Shown one piece after another: positions 1 to 9,835 of a stretch of DNA of 35,485 nt (its first letter is position 1; the number at the start of each line of letters is the position of its first letter). The DNA lies in assembly GCF_000622205.1 (NCBI RefSeq), contig NZ_JHWE01000005.1, positions 10,990 to 46,474 of the forward strand. Direction: 5' to 3'. Origin of the DNA: Mycoplasma leonicaptivi ATCC 49890. GTDB lineage: Bacteria; Bacillota_I; Bacilli_A; Mycoplasmatales; Metamycoplasmataceae. The notes beneath the pieces were generated by a model, which was given only the letters and a program-made list of their open reading frames with translations, was not told the DNA's origin and searched no databases. The translations under genes and the position numbers were made by a program.

Positions 1-1
1 A

Positions 2-106
2 GAAAATATCGATGATAATATCAGAATTAACTTAACATATAATCAAACCTTAATTAATGCTTTAAAATTAACAAAAGTAAATAATACTTTTAAATATACA
101 AAATAG
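2..106 (+). CDS. 3' end of an unidentified protein (partial)
   Basis: An open frame enters from the left edge and ends at a TAG at 104-106, giving the last 34 residues of a protein. The tail is polar and rich in Asn, Thr and Lys, ending NNTFKYTK, with no motif I recognise. A hairpin terminator follows five bases later, which supports this being a genuine gene end. The function cannot be told from this fragment. Confidence 0.55.
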   Translation, partial: ENIDDNIRINLTYNQTLINALKLTKVNNTFKYTK

Positions 107-110
107 GATT

Positions 111-146
111 TAAAACCAGGTTTTATTACTTAAAATCTGGTTTTAT
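111..146 (+). terminator. Rho-independent terminator after the left-edge gene
   Basis: A 9-bp inverted repeat (TAAAACCAG at 111-119, CTGGTTTTA at 137-145) surrounds a 17-base loop, with Ts in the descending arm. It separates the left-edge gene from pyrG. Confidence 0.6.
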
Positions 147-239
147 ACATATTTATTTAAATTTACCAAATTTAAAGCAAAATTTAGTAAATTTTTACTT
201 TCTTATTTTAATTTATATCAATTTTTTAATTTTATAAAG

Positions 240-245
240 TATAAT
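240..245 (+). promoter_or_regulatory. -10 box of the pyrG promoter
   Basis: A perfect TATAAT lies 36 bases upstream of the pyrG start codon, in a spacer otherwise made of A and T. A purine-rich ribosome site (AAGAAAGG) lies between it and the ATG. No clear -35 box is visible, as is usual in mycoplasmas. Confidence 0.55.
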
Positions 246-281
246 AAAAAGAAACCTAATAAGTTTTTTAAGAAAGGTTAA

Positions 282-1892
282 ATGTCTAAATATATTTTTG
301 TAACAGGTGGGGTTATTTCTGGTCTTGGAAAAGGGGTTTCTGCTGCATCTGTTGGTAATTTATTAAAATCAAGAGGTTTTTCAGTTTTTGTTTTAAAACT
401 TGATCCATATTTAAATATTGATCCAGGAACTATGTCACCTTATGAACATGGTGAAGTATATGTTACAGAAGATGGAGGAGAAACAGACCTTGATTTAGGT
501 CATTATGAAAGATTTATTGATCAAAATTTTTCAAAAGATTCTAATGTAACTAGTGGAAAAATATTCCAAAACATCTTAAATAAAGAAAGAAAAGGATTTT
601 ATAACGGGAAAACAGTACAGTTTATCCCTCATGTGACAGATGAAATTATATTAAGTATTAAAAACATAGAAGAAAAATACAAAACTGATTTTATTATTAT
701 AGAAATTGGTGGAACAGTAGGTGATATTGAATCAAATTCATTTATGCACGCTATTTCAGAACTAAGTTATGACTCAGAAGAAAATAAAACATTTTTTATT
801 CATGTCACATATGTACCATATCTTACTTCATCTGGTGAATTTAAAACCAAACCAACACAATTTTCCGTTGCTAATTTAAAAGGTCTTGGTATTGAACCCA
901 ATATGCTATTTTTAAGATCAGATGATAAAATTAACAATGAAATAATAGCAAAAGTAGCTAAAAGTTCTCGTTTAAGAAAAGAAAATGTAATTACTGTTCC
1001 AAATATTTCAAATATTTATGAAATGCCACTTTATTTAGAGACACAAAAAGTGGTTCAAAATATTTTAAACTACTTTAATATTAAAGATAATGGTGCTAAT
1101 TTACATGAATGAGAAGAATTTGTAAATAAAGCCAAAAAGATTAATCAAAAAACTTTAAATATTGCAATGATTGGTAAATATACAGAATTTTCAGATGCAT
1201 ATAAATCAATAAATGAAGCACTTAAAATTTCATCAATTCACTTAGGATTAAATTTAAATTTAAAATATTTTGATAGTAGTTTATTTACTGAGCAAAATAT
1301 AGGAGAATGTTTAAAAAATTATGATGGTGTTGTAATTCTACCTGGTTTTGGAGCAAGAGGTTTTGAAGGAAAAGTTTTAGTTGCAACATATACTAGAAAA
1401 CATAATATTCCAACTTTTGGTATATGCCTTGGTATGCAAGCGATGACAGTAGCACAAGCAAGAATCAAAGGATTAAAAAACGCTACTTCAAAAGAATTTG
1501 CAAGCAATAAAGATAAAGAAATTTATGTGCTTGATTATATACAAGGGAAAACCGAAAATGATGATATGGGTGGAACACTACGCCTTGGAGCATCTCAAAC
1601 TGTTTTTAAAGAAAATTCATTAATTGCTTCATTTTATGAAACTAATTCAGTTTATGAAAGACACAGACACAGATATGAAGTCAATAATGAATATATTAAT
1701 ATTTTACAAGATGATAATTTTATTTTTTCTGGTATTGAACCTAATTTAAATTTAATTGAATCTTGTGAAGATATATCAAAAGAATTTTATATTGGTGTTC
1801 AATATCATCCTGAGTTTACTGCAAGACCATTAAAACCTCATAAATTATTTAATGTATTTTTAAAAGCAGCGAGCAAACAAAATGGAAAATAA
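282..1892 (+). CDS. pyrG: CTP synthase
   Basis: Makes CTP from UTP, ATP and glutamine, the last step of pyrimidine nucleotide supply, in the cytoplasm. The 536-residue length is normal for the family. The N-terminal amidoligase domain opens with FVTGGVISGLGKG (about residues 6-18). The C-terminal class I glutamine amidotransferase domain has the nucleophile elbow GICLGMQ with Cys382 and the His/Glu pair in QYHPEF near the end. A UGA at 1110-1112 is read as Trp and joins the two halves. The start at 282 is preceded by AAGAAAGG about five bases upstream. The end overlaps tsaC by 11 bases, so the two are probably co-transcribed and translationally coupled. Confidence 0.97.
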
Positions 1893-2346
1893 GTTTAAAG
1901 ATTTAATTTTATGTACAACAGATACCGTACCAGGTATTGGTGGAGTTGTTAATGACAATGTTTTAGATTTAATTTATGAAATAAAACAAAGACCATTAAA
2001 TAAAAAAATTGTGATTTTAGTCGCTTCAATTGAACAAGCATCTTCTTTTGAACAATGAACAAAACAAGCATCGGAAGTTGCAAAAAAATATTGACCTGGT
2101 GGTTTTACCATTGTTGTTAATAATCAAGGTTTTAGAATGCCAGATAATCAAGCATTGCTTAATTATCTTAATAAAAATGGTCCTATTTATTTAACAAGTG
2201 CTAATATAAGTGGTCAAAATCCCTTAAATTTTGAAGAAGCTAAAAAAGTATTTTATAATGTAGGAAATATTTTAGATTTTGGAACAGGTTCAGGAAAACC
2301 AAGTACCATAATTAATCTTGATACTAATCAAATTATAGAAAGATAA
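1882..2346 (+). CDS. tsaC: Threonylcarbamoyl-AMP synthase (TsaC/YrdC type)
   Basis: Expected to make threonylcarbamoyl-AMP from threonine, bicarbonate and ATP, the precursor of t6A at position 37 of tRNAs reading ANN codons. The 154-residue length is that of the short TsaC form; there is no C-terminal Sua5 extension. Visible family marks are TDTVPGIGG near the N-terminus, the substrate-binding KQRP (Lys35, Arg37), WPGGFTIVV in the middle, and YLTSANISG. Two UGA codons read as Trp, in FEQWTKQA and KYWPGG. The ATG at 1882 lies inside the 3' end of pyrG in another frame; a start further down would remove the TDTVPG segment. Assignment rests on motifs, and close YrdC paralogues cannot be fully excluded. 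Confidence 0.88.
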
Positions 2347-2355
2347 TCAAAATAA

Positions 2356-2361
2356 TATAAT
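2356..2361 (+). promoter_or_regulatory. Candidate -10 box for hsdS
   Basis: TATAAT lies in the 41-base gap between tsaC and hsdS, 26 bases before the hsdS ATG, and is followed by a strong AAGGAG ribosome site at 2378-2383. hsdS may therefore have its own promoter as well as read-through from pyrG-tsaC. Confidence 0.4.
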
Positions 2362-2387
2362 TAAATTAATTATGTTTAAGGAGTATT

Positions 2388-3533
2388 ATGAGCAAGGGTT
2401 TAAAGCCAGAGATTAGATTTGAGGAATTTGAGGTTGAGTGAGAGAAATGTAATTTTGAAGAAATTTTTATAGTTGAAAATTTTAGTTCTTTTTCAACAGA
2501 AAAAGAACTAAATGGTAAGTTTCCAATAATTCAACAAGGTTTAAATCCTATATTAGGTTATTCCAATAAAGAGCCAAATAAAGAATTTGAAAAATATATT
2601 GTTTTTGGAGATCACTCATTATCATTATATTTACCTAATAGACCATTTTTAGTTGCACCTGATGGGATAAAATTATTAAATGTAAATATACCAAGATATT
2701 TCTTTTTTCAATTATTATTAAAAAATTTACCTGAACATCGTGGTTATCAAAGACATTTAGGTTTATTAAAAGAAAATCAATATTTTATTTCTAATCAGTT
2801 CCAAGAACAACAAAAAATTGCTAATTTGTTTAAAAATATTGATGATCAAATTCAACCACAAGATCAAAAAATTCAAAAACTTGAAAATGTTAAAAAAGAA
2901 TTATTGCAAAAAATGTTTGCAGATAAAGAAAATTTAGTCCCAAAAATTAGGTTTAAAGGGTTTGAGGGTGAGTGAGAGTATATAAAAATAAAAGATATTT
3001 CTAGTTTTGAAAATGGTTTTTCATATGAAAAATATATTAATAAATATGGAAAATTTAAAATAATTAATTTAAATAGTGTCACAGTAAATGGTTTATTAAA
3101 TGATAATAAAAAGAAAACAGATTTTGCAAAAAAAATATTAGAAAAAGATTCAATAATTATTATTCTTTCTGATATTGCATCAGGTTCTCTTATAGGAAAA
3201 ACTACTGTTATACCTGAAGAAAATAAATATGTTTTAAACCAGCGTGTGGGTTCTCTTGTATTAAATTCTAAAAATAATGATTCATTTTTTATATCAAAAG
3301 TAATAAACAATAACTCTGAGTATTTTAGTTCTATATCTTCTGGTACAGCTCAATTAAATATATCAAAAAATGATGTTCTTGAAATGGAAATTTATATTAC
3401 AAAACAATTGTTTGAACAACAAAAAATCGCAAAACTCTTCACCACTCTTGACAACGTTATTAAACTAAACAAGCAAAAACTTGAAAAATTACAAAATATT
3501 AAAACAACATTATTACAAAAAATGTTTGTTTAA
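2388..3533 (+). CDS. hsdS: Type I restriction-modification specificity subunit (HsdS), solitary
   Basis: A 381-residue protein with the two-fold layout of HsdS. Target-recognition domain 1 (about 20-130) is followed by a conserved helical spacer ending LLQKMFA (about 138-180), then domain 2 (about 200-335) and a second helical spacer ending LLQKMFV. Both halves start with a similar phrase, PEIRFEEFEVEWE and PKIRFKGFEGEWE. HsdS chooses the bipartite DNA site recognised by the HsdM methylase and HsdR nuclease. No hsdM or hsdR lies in this window, so the subunit must act with a complex encoded elsewhere or serve as a silent cassette. UGA codons encode Trp in the EWE motifs. AAGGAG at 2378-2383 fixes the start, and a terminator follows. 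The frame is intact. Confidence 0.9.
2427..2978 (+). repeat. Direct repeat pair at the start of each HsdS half
   Basis: An 18-base segment at 2427-2444 (TTTGAGGTTGAGTGAGAG) recurs at 2961-2978 with one difference (T to G at the eighth base). It encodes FEVEWE in the first half and FEGEWE in the second and is richer in G than its surroundings. The copies are 534 bases apart. Such matched segments at domain borders could support recombination between hsdS genes. Confidence 0.65.
2901..3528 (+). repeat. Direct repeat pair at the end of each HsdS half
   Basis: TTATTGCAAAAAATGTTTG at 2901-2919 recurs at 3510-3528 with one difference and encodes LLQKMF at the end of each helical spacer. A second shared stretch, GAACAACAAAAAAT, lies at 2805-2818 and 3414-3427, at the start of each spacer. 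Together they bracket the homologous spacers. Confidence 0.6.
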
Positions 3534-3542
3534 AATTGTATA

Positions 3543-3568
3543 AAAAAAGAACCGAATTGGTTCTTTTT
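3543..3568. terminator. Bidirectional terminator between hsdS and pgk
   Basis: A compact hairpin (AAAGAACC, loop GAATT, GGTTCTTT) is flanked by As on the left and Ts on the right, so it can stop transcription from hsdS on the + strand and from pgk on the - strand. It lies between the two convergent stop codons. Confidence 0.75.
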
Positions 3569-3569
3569 A

Positions 3570-4754
3570 TTATTTTTCTTGAACTGATGTAACACCAGGT
3601 AATTCTAAACCTTGAAGTAATTCTAATGATGCACCACCACCTGTTGAAACATGTGAGAATTTATCTTCCATACCAAGTTTTTCAACAGCAGCAACAGAAT
3701 CACCACCACCAACTACTGTATAACAATCTTTTAATTCAGCAACTGCTTTACATACTGCTAATGTACCATTTTTGTAGTGTTCAAATTCAGCAACACCCAT
3801 TGGTCCATTTCAAACTACTGTTTTAGCATTTTTAAGAGCTTCTTGAACTAATTCGATTGATTTTGGTCCTAAATCAAGTCCCATTCATCCATCTTGAATT
3901 GAACCTTCTTGAATATTTGGTTCAACATCTTTAAATTCTTGAGCACAAGCGTGATCAACTGGTAAAATAACTTTATCTGAATATTTTTCTAAAAAGTTTT
4001 TAGCTAATTCAATATAATCTAATTCAACTAATGAAGTTCCTGTGCTAAATCCTTGTGCTTGCATAAATGTGTAAGCCATTGCTCCACCGATAATCATTTT
4101 ATCAGCAATTTTAGCAAGATTTTCTAATACTTGAATTTTATCTGAAACTTTTGCTCCACCAATAATTGCAACATATGGACTTTGTGGGTTTTTGATTGCT
4201 TTTTCTAATGAAGAAACTTCTTTTTCCATTAAATATCCAAGTGCTGATTCAGCAATATTGCTTGCAATTCCAACATTAGAAGCATGTGCTCTATGTGCTG
4301 TACCAAAAGCATCATTTACAAAAACGTCTCCAAGTGAAGCTCAGTATTTTCCTAATTCTGGATCGTTTTTGCTTTCTGCTTTATTGTTAGCATCTTCAAA
4401 ACGTGTGTTTTCTACTAAAACAACATCACCAGGTTTCATTTCTGCAATAGTTGTTTCTAATAATGCACCTCTTGTTTCTGGTACAAAATAAACTGGTTTT
4501 CCTAATTGTCTTGCTAATTCAACTGCAACTGGTTTAAGAGTTCCTTTTGCAAAATCTTCTTCAGATTTAATTCTTCCTAAGTGCGAAAATAATATTGCTT
4601 TACCACCTTCCTTAATAATTTTTTGGATTGTAGGTAATGCAGAAGTAATTCTTTTTACAGAACTAATTACTCCATTTTTTACTGGAACATTAAAATCGAC
4701 TCTAACAAGAACTTTTTTATTTTTTAGATTTAAATTATCAATTGTTTTTTTCAT
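3570..4754 (-). CDS. pgk: Phosphoglycerate kinase
   Basis: Glycolytic enzyme transferring phosphate from 1,3-bisphosphoglycerate to ADP; in a mollicute this is a main ATP source. The 394 residues match the family length. The N-terminal domain shows [11 protein letters not shown] (about 15-25) and SHLGR. The C-terminal nucleotide domain shows [11 protein letters not shown], then [15 protein letters not shown] and [11 protein letters not shown] near the end. Trp codons are UGA at several places, for example in VVWNGPMG. The ATG has a strong ribosome site (AAGGAG, six bases upstream). It lies downstream of the RNase J gene on the same strand but probably has its own promoter, and ends at the shared terminator. 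Confidence 0.97.
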
Positions 4755-4776
4755 GATTTCTCCTTATCTTAATATG

Positions 4777-4810
4777 TTTAATATTATATTATTAAAAATA
4801 TAATATTAAA
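4777..4810 (-). promoter_or_regulatory. pgk promoter region with AT-only palindrome
   Basis: A minus-strand TATAAT lies at 4783-4788, about 29 bases before the pgk start. It sits inside a perfect inverted repeat with 14-bp arms (4777-4790 and 4797-4810) and a six-base loop, made wholly of A and T. The repeat might be an operator, an AT-rich end signal for the RNase J gene, or chance in AT-rich DNA. Confidence 0.4.
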
Positions 4811-4843
4811 TTAAATTGTTATATTTTAAATTATTTTTTTATT

Positions 4844-6730
4844 TTAAATTTCATCATCTTCATCAAAGTTTTCTTCTGCTTCAATATCACCAAAAATTGC
4901 TTCTTCAACTTCTTTTAATTCTTTAATTAATTTTTTGTTAGTAATCTTAGAATCATTAATTTGAACAACTTCACGAAGATTAGGTTCTTTTTTAATATCG
5001 TTTTTAAACTTTATTTTTTGTTCGCTTAGTGGCTGGTCTTGATTTATTTCGGTAAAAAGAATAGTTGGAATTATAATTGGATTTCTTCTTTTTTCTTTAT
5101 GGAATAAAGATCCAAGACGATCTATTATAATTTTTTCTAAATCCTCAACTTTTCAGTTATTAAAGTTTTTAATATAATACAATACAGCACCATTTGCTAC
5201 TCTACGACTTTCATCCACTAAATCTTTAGAAGTTTTAACAAAGAAACTTCCTCTAGTTATAATTTTTGGTCTTCCGATAATAATGTTTTGTTTTTTATTT
5301 ATTAAGAAAATAATGTTGACAAAACCAGAATCTTTTAATTGTGCTCTTTGCTTTAATATTTGTTCAGAAAGACTTAAAACAGAATTACCATCAATATAAA
5401 CTGGTCCGAAATCTACTTTTTCATCAGTAGGATAAATTGTGTTTTTAAACATTTCAAAAACAACACCTTTTTGTACAAAAAGCACATTTTCTTTTTTAAC
5501 ACCATTTCTTGTAGCGCTTTTTCCATGTTCCAATGCCATACGATATTCACCATGGTATGGTAAGAAATATTTTGGTTTGGTTAATTGAAAAATTTTATCA
5601 TGTTCTTTTTTATACGCATGACCAGATGTATGTAAAAATCCGTCAGTACCATTTTCTTTAATTAAAGCACCTAATTTATATAATCTGTTAACTAGTAACT
5701 CAATAATCATTCTATTACCAGGAATTGGACTTGAAGAAAAAATAATCACATCATCTTTATTAATTTTAACAGTAGCATGCTTTCCATAACTCATTCTTGA
5801 TAATGCAGCAAGTTGTTCACCTTGTGAACCTGTTGTTAAAATAACTATTTGTGAATCTGGGATATTAACTAAATGTTTCTTATCAACTATAACATTATCT
5901 GAAACATTAATATAACCTAGTTTTCTTCCAATTTTAACACCTTGAATCATTGATCTACCAAAAGTTACAACTTTTTTACCAAGTTTTTCAGCAAGTTCAA
6001 TAATTACTTTAACTCTTGTTAAATTAGATGCAAAGGTAGTTATAATAATTTTCTTTTTAGCATTCAGCATATGTGATTCAATATCTGTTAAAATATCACT
6101 TTCACTTGGTGAGTGATTGTCTCTCATTGCATTTGTTGAATCAGATAATAAAGCAGTTAAACCTTGTTTTCCTATTTCATCTAAACGTGCAAAATCTGTA
6201 TAGTTACCAATTGGAGAGTAATCAAATCTAAAATCCCCAGTACACATAATACTTCCATTTGGTGTTGTAATTCTTACGCCAAAAGCATCAGGAATTGAAT
6301 GTTGTGCTGTTCAAAAGTCAACTTTACATTTATTAGCAAAATAGTGAACATCAGATTTTTTTATTTCTATAAATTCTATTTTTCTTTTAATGTTGTGTTC
6401 ATCAAATTTTAGTTGTAAATATTGGATTGCAATTCTTGGTGCAAATATTTTGCTTATATTTGTTTTTTTAACTAAATAAACTACACCACCTATATGATCT
6501 TCATGTCCATGGGTGATAAATAAACCTTCAATAACTTTGCCTTCTTGATTTAAATAATCAAAATTAGGTATTATTCCTTTTATACCCGTATTAAATGTAT
6601 CAGCAAATTTAATACCAGAATCAACCAAGAAAATATGGTTTTTATGTTCAATTAATAATGTAGACTTACCAATTTCTTCAAAACCACCCAGAGCTATAAT
6701 CCGCGTAGCTTGTTCATTTTTTTTATTCAT
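4844..6730 (-). CDS. rnj: Ribonuclease J (metallo-beta-lactamase/beta-CASP fold)
   Basis: A 5'-3' exonuclease and endonuclease of the RNase J family, used in rRNA and mRNA maturation and decay in bacteria lacking RNase E. The metal site is HGHEDH at residues 74-79 with the later Asp in CTGDFRFDYSP (Asp166). beta-CASP features follow: LLSDSTNA, then HTSGH and FLPYHGEYRMA. At 628 residues it exceeds the usual roughly 555 and ends in an acidic tail (IEAEENFDEDDEI). A UGA at 5153-5155 is Trp and links the last 100 residues. The start at 6730 has AAGGAGAAAA in front. An in-frame ATG at 6850 would add 40 poorly conserved residues and lacks a ribosome site. Mollicutes often carry two RNase J paralogues and I cannot say which this is. 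Confidence 0.92.
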
Positions 6731-6772
6731 TTTTCTCCTTGTTTTATATATTAAAATAGTGAAATAAAAAAG

Positions 6773-6805
6773 AATATTTATTGATAAATATTTAATTTTA
6801 TTATA
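6773..6805 (-). promoter_or_regulatory. RNase J promoter (-10) and adjacent inverted repeat
   Basis: A minus-strand TATAAT lies at 6800-6805, about 70 bases before the RNase J start. Just downstream, near the expected transcription start, is a perfect inverted repeat (AATATTTAT, TG, ATAAATATT) at 6773-6792. The arrangement suits an operator or 5' hairpin, though AT-rich sequence makes chance repeats common. Confidence 0.35.
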
Positions 6806-6891
6806 TAAAAAAAATGATTTTTTGTTAATAAAAAACCATTTTCGAACCATTTTTTTAGTAAAACATTTTCTTGTGCTTTCAAATTTAAGTT

Positions 6892-9462
6892 TTATTTATT
6901 TTGTTTTGATAACTTTTTTAATAAACTTTCTAATTTGTTTTCTGCTTCTGTTAATGTTTGTTGGCTTAATTTAAAAATTTCTTCTTCATCTTTTATAAAT
7001 TCTTGTGAAAACATATTTTGAATTGCAACTTTTTCTTCTGTATCATTTTTTATTATGTTAACATTTGTTATTTCTGGTAAAAGAATTTTATTTGCTTTTA
7101 TATCATTTTTTGTAAATGAAATATTTGCAATGGGTTCTAATGTTGTTTCTGAGTTTGATTGTTTAACAATAAAAATTGTATCAGAATTATATATAGCAAT
7201 ATCATTTATGATTGTTTCATTTGGAAGTGCAAAAGTTTTTTTACCTTTTATGTTTTTAGGAATATAAGTTATTTTATTGCATTCTATTTTATTAACATAA
7301 CCATTATTGCTTGACACAACAATTTTCTGATTAAGTTCGCACATAACAAATTGTGCGACTTTATCATTTAATGATAAATACACACCTTTTACACCCTTAG
7401 TTTTTAAACCATAAATTGGTACATCTATTTCAGAATACATTGAACCAAGTCCATTTTTAGTTATTATATAAATATTTTTTTCTCCATTTGATAATAATGC
7501 ATTAACAACTCTATCATCATCAGATATATTTATACATGAATATTTTTTGTTAATTTTAGTCATTTTAAAATCACTTAATTTAGTTTTCTTAAAGTAACCT
7601 TTTTCTGTTCCTAAAACCACAAAAATATTTTGATTTCAGTCTTTTATTTCAAATATCGAAATGATTTGCTCGTTATATTCTCAATCAATTATATCTGATA
7701 AGTGTTGGCCTAATTCTTTTCATTTAGAATTATTTATTTTATAAATAGGTAAAACTATAAAGTTACCTAATGAGGTAAAAATTAATAATGTTGATAAAGA
7801 ACTTAATTTAGAATAAAAAACAAGATTATCTTCTTCTTTTAATTGATAATTTTTAATATTATTTGCTTCAACTATTTTATCACTAAACTTTTTAACATAT
7901 CCATTTTTTGAAATACCAACAGTAAGTTGTTCATCTTTGATTAAATCAGTTTCTGAATATGAAAAATCAAATTCTGATTCAATAATTTTTGTTCTACGTG
8001 GAATATTAAATTCATTTTTTAATTCTTGTAATTTTTTAATAATATATTTATCAAATTCAGATGCATCATTAAGTAACAAAATCATTCTTTTTATATCTTG
8101 CTCTAATTGTCCTTTTTCATCTAAATATGCTTGTTTATCTGTTTTGCTTAATTTATAAAGTCTTAATTCAGCAATTGCAGTTGCTTGAATAAGAGTAAAA
8201 TTAAAATGTTTTATTAAATTTTGAATAACACCTGATTTAGAGTTTTCTGATTCTCTAATAACCTTTATTACTGCATCTGTTATTTCGGACACTTTAATAA
8301 AACCTTCAACTATTTCAAGTCTTAATTTTGCTTTTTCCAAATCATACTGCAATGTTTTATTAACAATATCTTTTACATGATTTTGATAACTATCTAAAAG
8401 TTCAATTAAATTAACTGTTTTTGGTTGTAAATTAGATATAACTGTATTATTATAATTATAAGTAATTTGAAGATCGGTTTTTTGCATTAAAAAAGAAATA
8501 ATACTATTTATATTAACATTTTTTTCTAAGGTAATTAAAATATTAACACCATTACGATCTGATTGATCTTTTATTTCGATAATTCCATCTATTTCTTTGT
8601 TTTGAATCAATAAATCAATATCATAAACAAGTTTTGATTTTGTCACTCCATATGGTATTTGTGTTATTTCAATAAAACTATTATTACCTTTTTCATAGGT
8701 TGTGTAAACACTAAAAAGTTTAATTTTGTTTTTTTTATTTGTTCCTGTTTCAAACGCTTCTAAAATCCCATTAGTTCCATGTATTTCTCCGCCTGTTGGA
8801 AAATCTGGACCTTTAACATGTTTCATTACTTCATTTAATGATGCGTTTGGTTTTTTTATTCTTAGAATTGTAGCATCAATAACTTCGCCTAAATTATGTG
8901 GTGGCATATCTGTTGCCATACCTATTGCTATTCCTCTTGAACCATTTACAAGTATATTCGGTAATAAAGATGGTAGTATTAAAGGTTCAGTTTCTGAATC
9001 ATCAAAATTAGGGATAAAAGGAACAGTTTTCTTTTTTAAATCACCTAAAATAAATTGAGAAAATTTTGATAACCTAACTTCTGTATAACGCATAGCAGCA
9101 GGACTATCATTATCCATAGAACCAATATTTCCATGCATATCTAGTAGAGGAATACCTTGCTTTCATCATTGACTCATATTTACCATAGCTTCATAAACCG
9201 ATGAATCTCCATGAGGATGGTATTTACCAATTACATCTCCAACAACTCTTGCAGATTTTTTATAAGACTTATCAAAATCTAAACCTAATGTTAGCATTGA
9301 ATAAAGAATTCTTCTTTGAACCGGTTTTAAACCATCTCTTATATCTGGTAATGCACGTTGTTGTATAACATATTTTGAGTATTTAGAAAATCTATCTGAC
9401 ATTATATTTTCAAGTGATTCATTAATAATATTTTCAATTAAAATCTCTTTTGTTTTTTTCAT
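6892..9462 (-). CDS. parC: DNA topoisomerase IV subunit A
   Basis: Cutting and rejoining subunit of topoisomerase IV, which separates replicated chromosomes. The 856-residue protein opens with the winged-helix/tower core: [19 protein letters not shown] (about 36-54), the quinolone region [15 protein letters not shown] (Ser87, Ser88, Glu91, apparently wild type) and the catalytic tyrosine in [11 protein letters not shown] (Tyr126). The C-terminal half has degenerate beta-pinwheel repeats and no QRRGGKG GyrA box, which favours ParC over GyrA. Several UGA codons are Trp, for example at 7618-7620. Its usual partner parE is not next to it; an unrelated small gene is upstream instead. AAAGGA precedes the ATG. 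Confidence 0.88.
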
Positions 9463-9532
9463 AATATCCTTTATTAAATAATTTAGAAATAATTCAATTT
9501 ACTTCAAAAATTTAAAAAATTATTTTTCAAAA

Positions 9533-9577
9533 ATTATAAATAAACTTGTTTACATTTAATAATTTAGTCATATGACT
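9533..9577 (-). promoter_or_regulatory. parC upstream region: -10 box and 12-bp palindrome
   Basis: A minus-strand TATAAT at 9533-9538 lies about 70 bases upstream of parC. Further upstream, at 9566-9577, is a perfect palindrome AGTCATATGACT, which stands out because it contains four G or C bases in a nearly AT-only spacer. It may be a protein-binding site, but no regulator is identifiable. Confidence 0.35.
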
Positions 9578-9600
9578 TTTTTAATTTGTATTAAAATTAT

Positions 9601-9635
9601 AAACAAAAACCAATGTGTAACATCGGTTTTTGTTT
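9601..9635 (-). terminator. Terminator of the 51-aa membrane protein gene
   Basis: Arms of 15 bases (9601-9615 and 9621-9635) flank a five-base loop. The single imperfect position pairs as G-U in the minus-strand RNA but would be an A-C mismatch on the plus strand, so the hairpin is built for minus-strand transcripts. It starts within the stop codon of the small gene. Confidence 0.75.
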
Positions 9636-9789
9636 ATTTATTTTCTATTTTATTATTTGTTTGAGAACTATCTCAATATTTTTTTGTAATACCAAAGAAA
9701 ACACCTGTGACTATACCAGCGCCAACAGTGAATGATAATGCCACTAACAAAACATATATTCAATTTCTTTTTATTTTTTTATTTTTCAT
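9634..9789 (-). CDS. Small single-pass membrane protein, function unknown
   Basis: Fifty-one residues: a basic N-terminus (MKNKKIKRNW), one hydrophobic segment at about 11-34 (YVLLVALSFTVGAGIVTGVFF) and a short polar tail (KKYWDSSQTNNKIENK). By the positive-inside rule the tail probably faces outwards. Two UGA codons encode Trp. There is no ribosome site; instead TATAAT ends six bases before the ATG, so the transcript probably begins at the start codon. A strand-matched hairpin terminator overlaps the stop. Promoter, frame and terminator together make a credible one-gene unit. I do not recognise the family; a SecE- or SecG-like translocon subunit was considered but no signature supports it. 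Confidence 0.6.
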
Positions 9790-9795
9790 TTTTAA

Positions 9796-9801
9796 ATTAT
9801 A
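9796..9801 (-). promoter_or_regulatory. -10 box for a leaderless small gene
   Basis: A minus-strand TATAAT is followed by exactly six bases (TTAAAA) and then the ATG at 9789. Transcription normally starts six or seven bases after this box, so the message would have no 5' leader. Confidence 0.55.
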
Positions 9802-9835
9802 TCATATATTAACTAATATAAGAAAGGTATTTTTG

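Noticed and set aside
107-281. Attenuator or riboswitch before pyrG
   Set aside because: The only hairpin is adjacent to the preceding gene and lies upstream of the pyrG -10 box. No run of Gs for CTP-dependent reiterative transcription is visible at the likely start.
1110-1112. In-frame UGA codons breaking pyrG, pgk, parC, leuS, lon, gyrB, pcrA and others into pieces
   Set aside because: Each UGA falls where the protein family has Trp or continues cleanly in the same frame with conserved motifs on both sides, so these are sense codons under genetic code 4 and not nonsense mutations.
2873-3310. A 145-codon open frame on the minus strand inside hsdS
   Set aside because: It is antisense to the intact HsdS domain 2, has no family motif and has biased Phe/Ile composition typical of a shadow frame.
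6731-6850. 40-residue N-terminal extension of RNase J
   Set aside because: No ribosome site precedes the ATG at 6850, the promoter -10 box lies inside this stretch, and AAGGAG supports the start at 6730.
6892-9462. GyrA instead of ParC
   Set aside because: The C-terminal half has no QRRGGKG box, and the N-terminal [22 protein letters not shown] and GDSSVYEAM are closer to ParC. Some doubt remains without an alignment.
9707-9835. Plus-strand open frame over the 51-aa membrane protein
   Set aside because: The first part is antisense to a better-supported gene with promoter and terminator. Only the downstream TTG-started part (9836-9940) is kept as a weak candidate.
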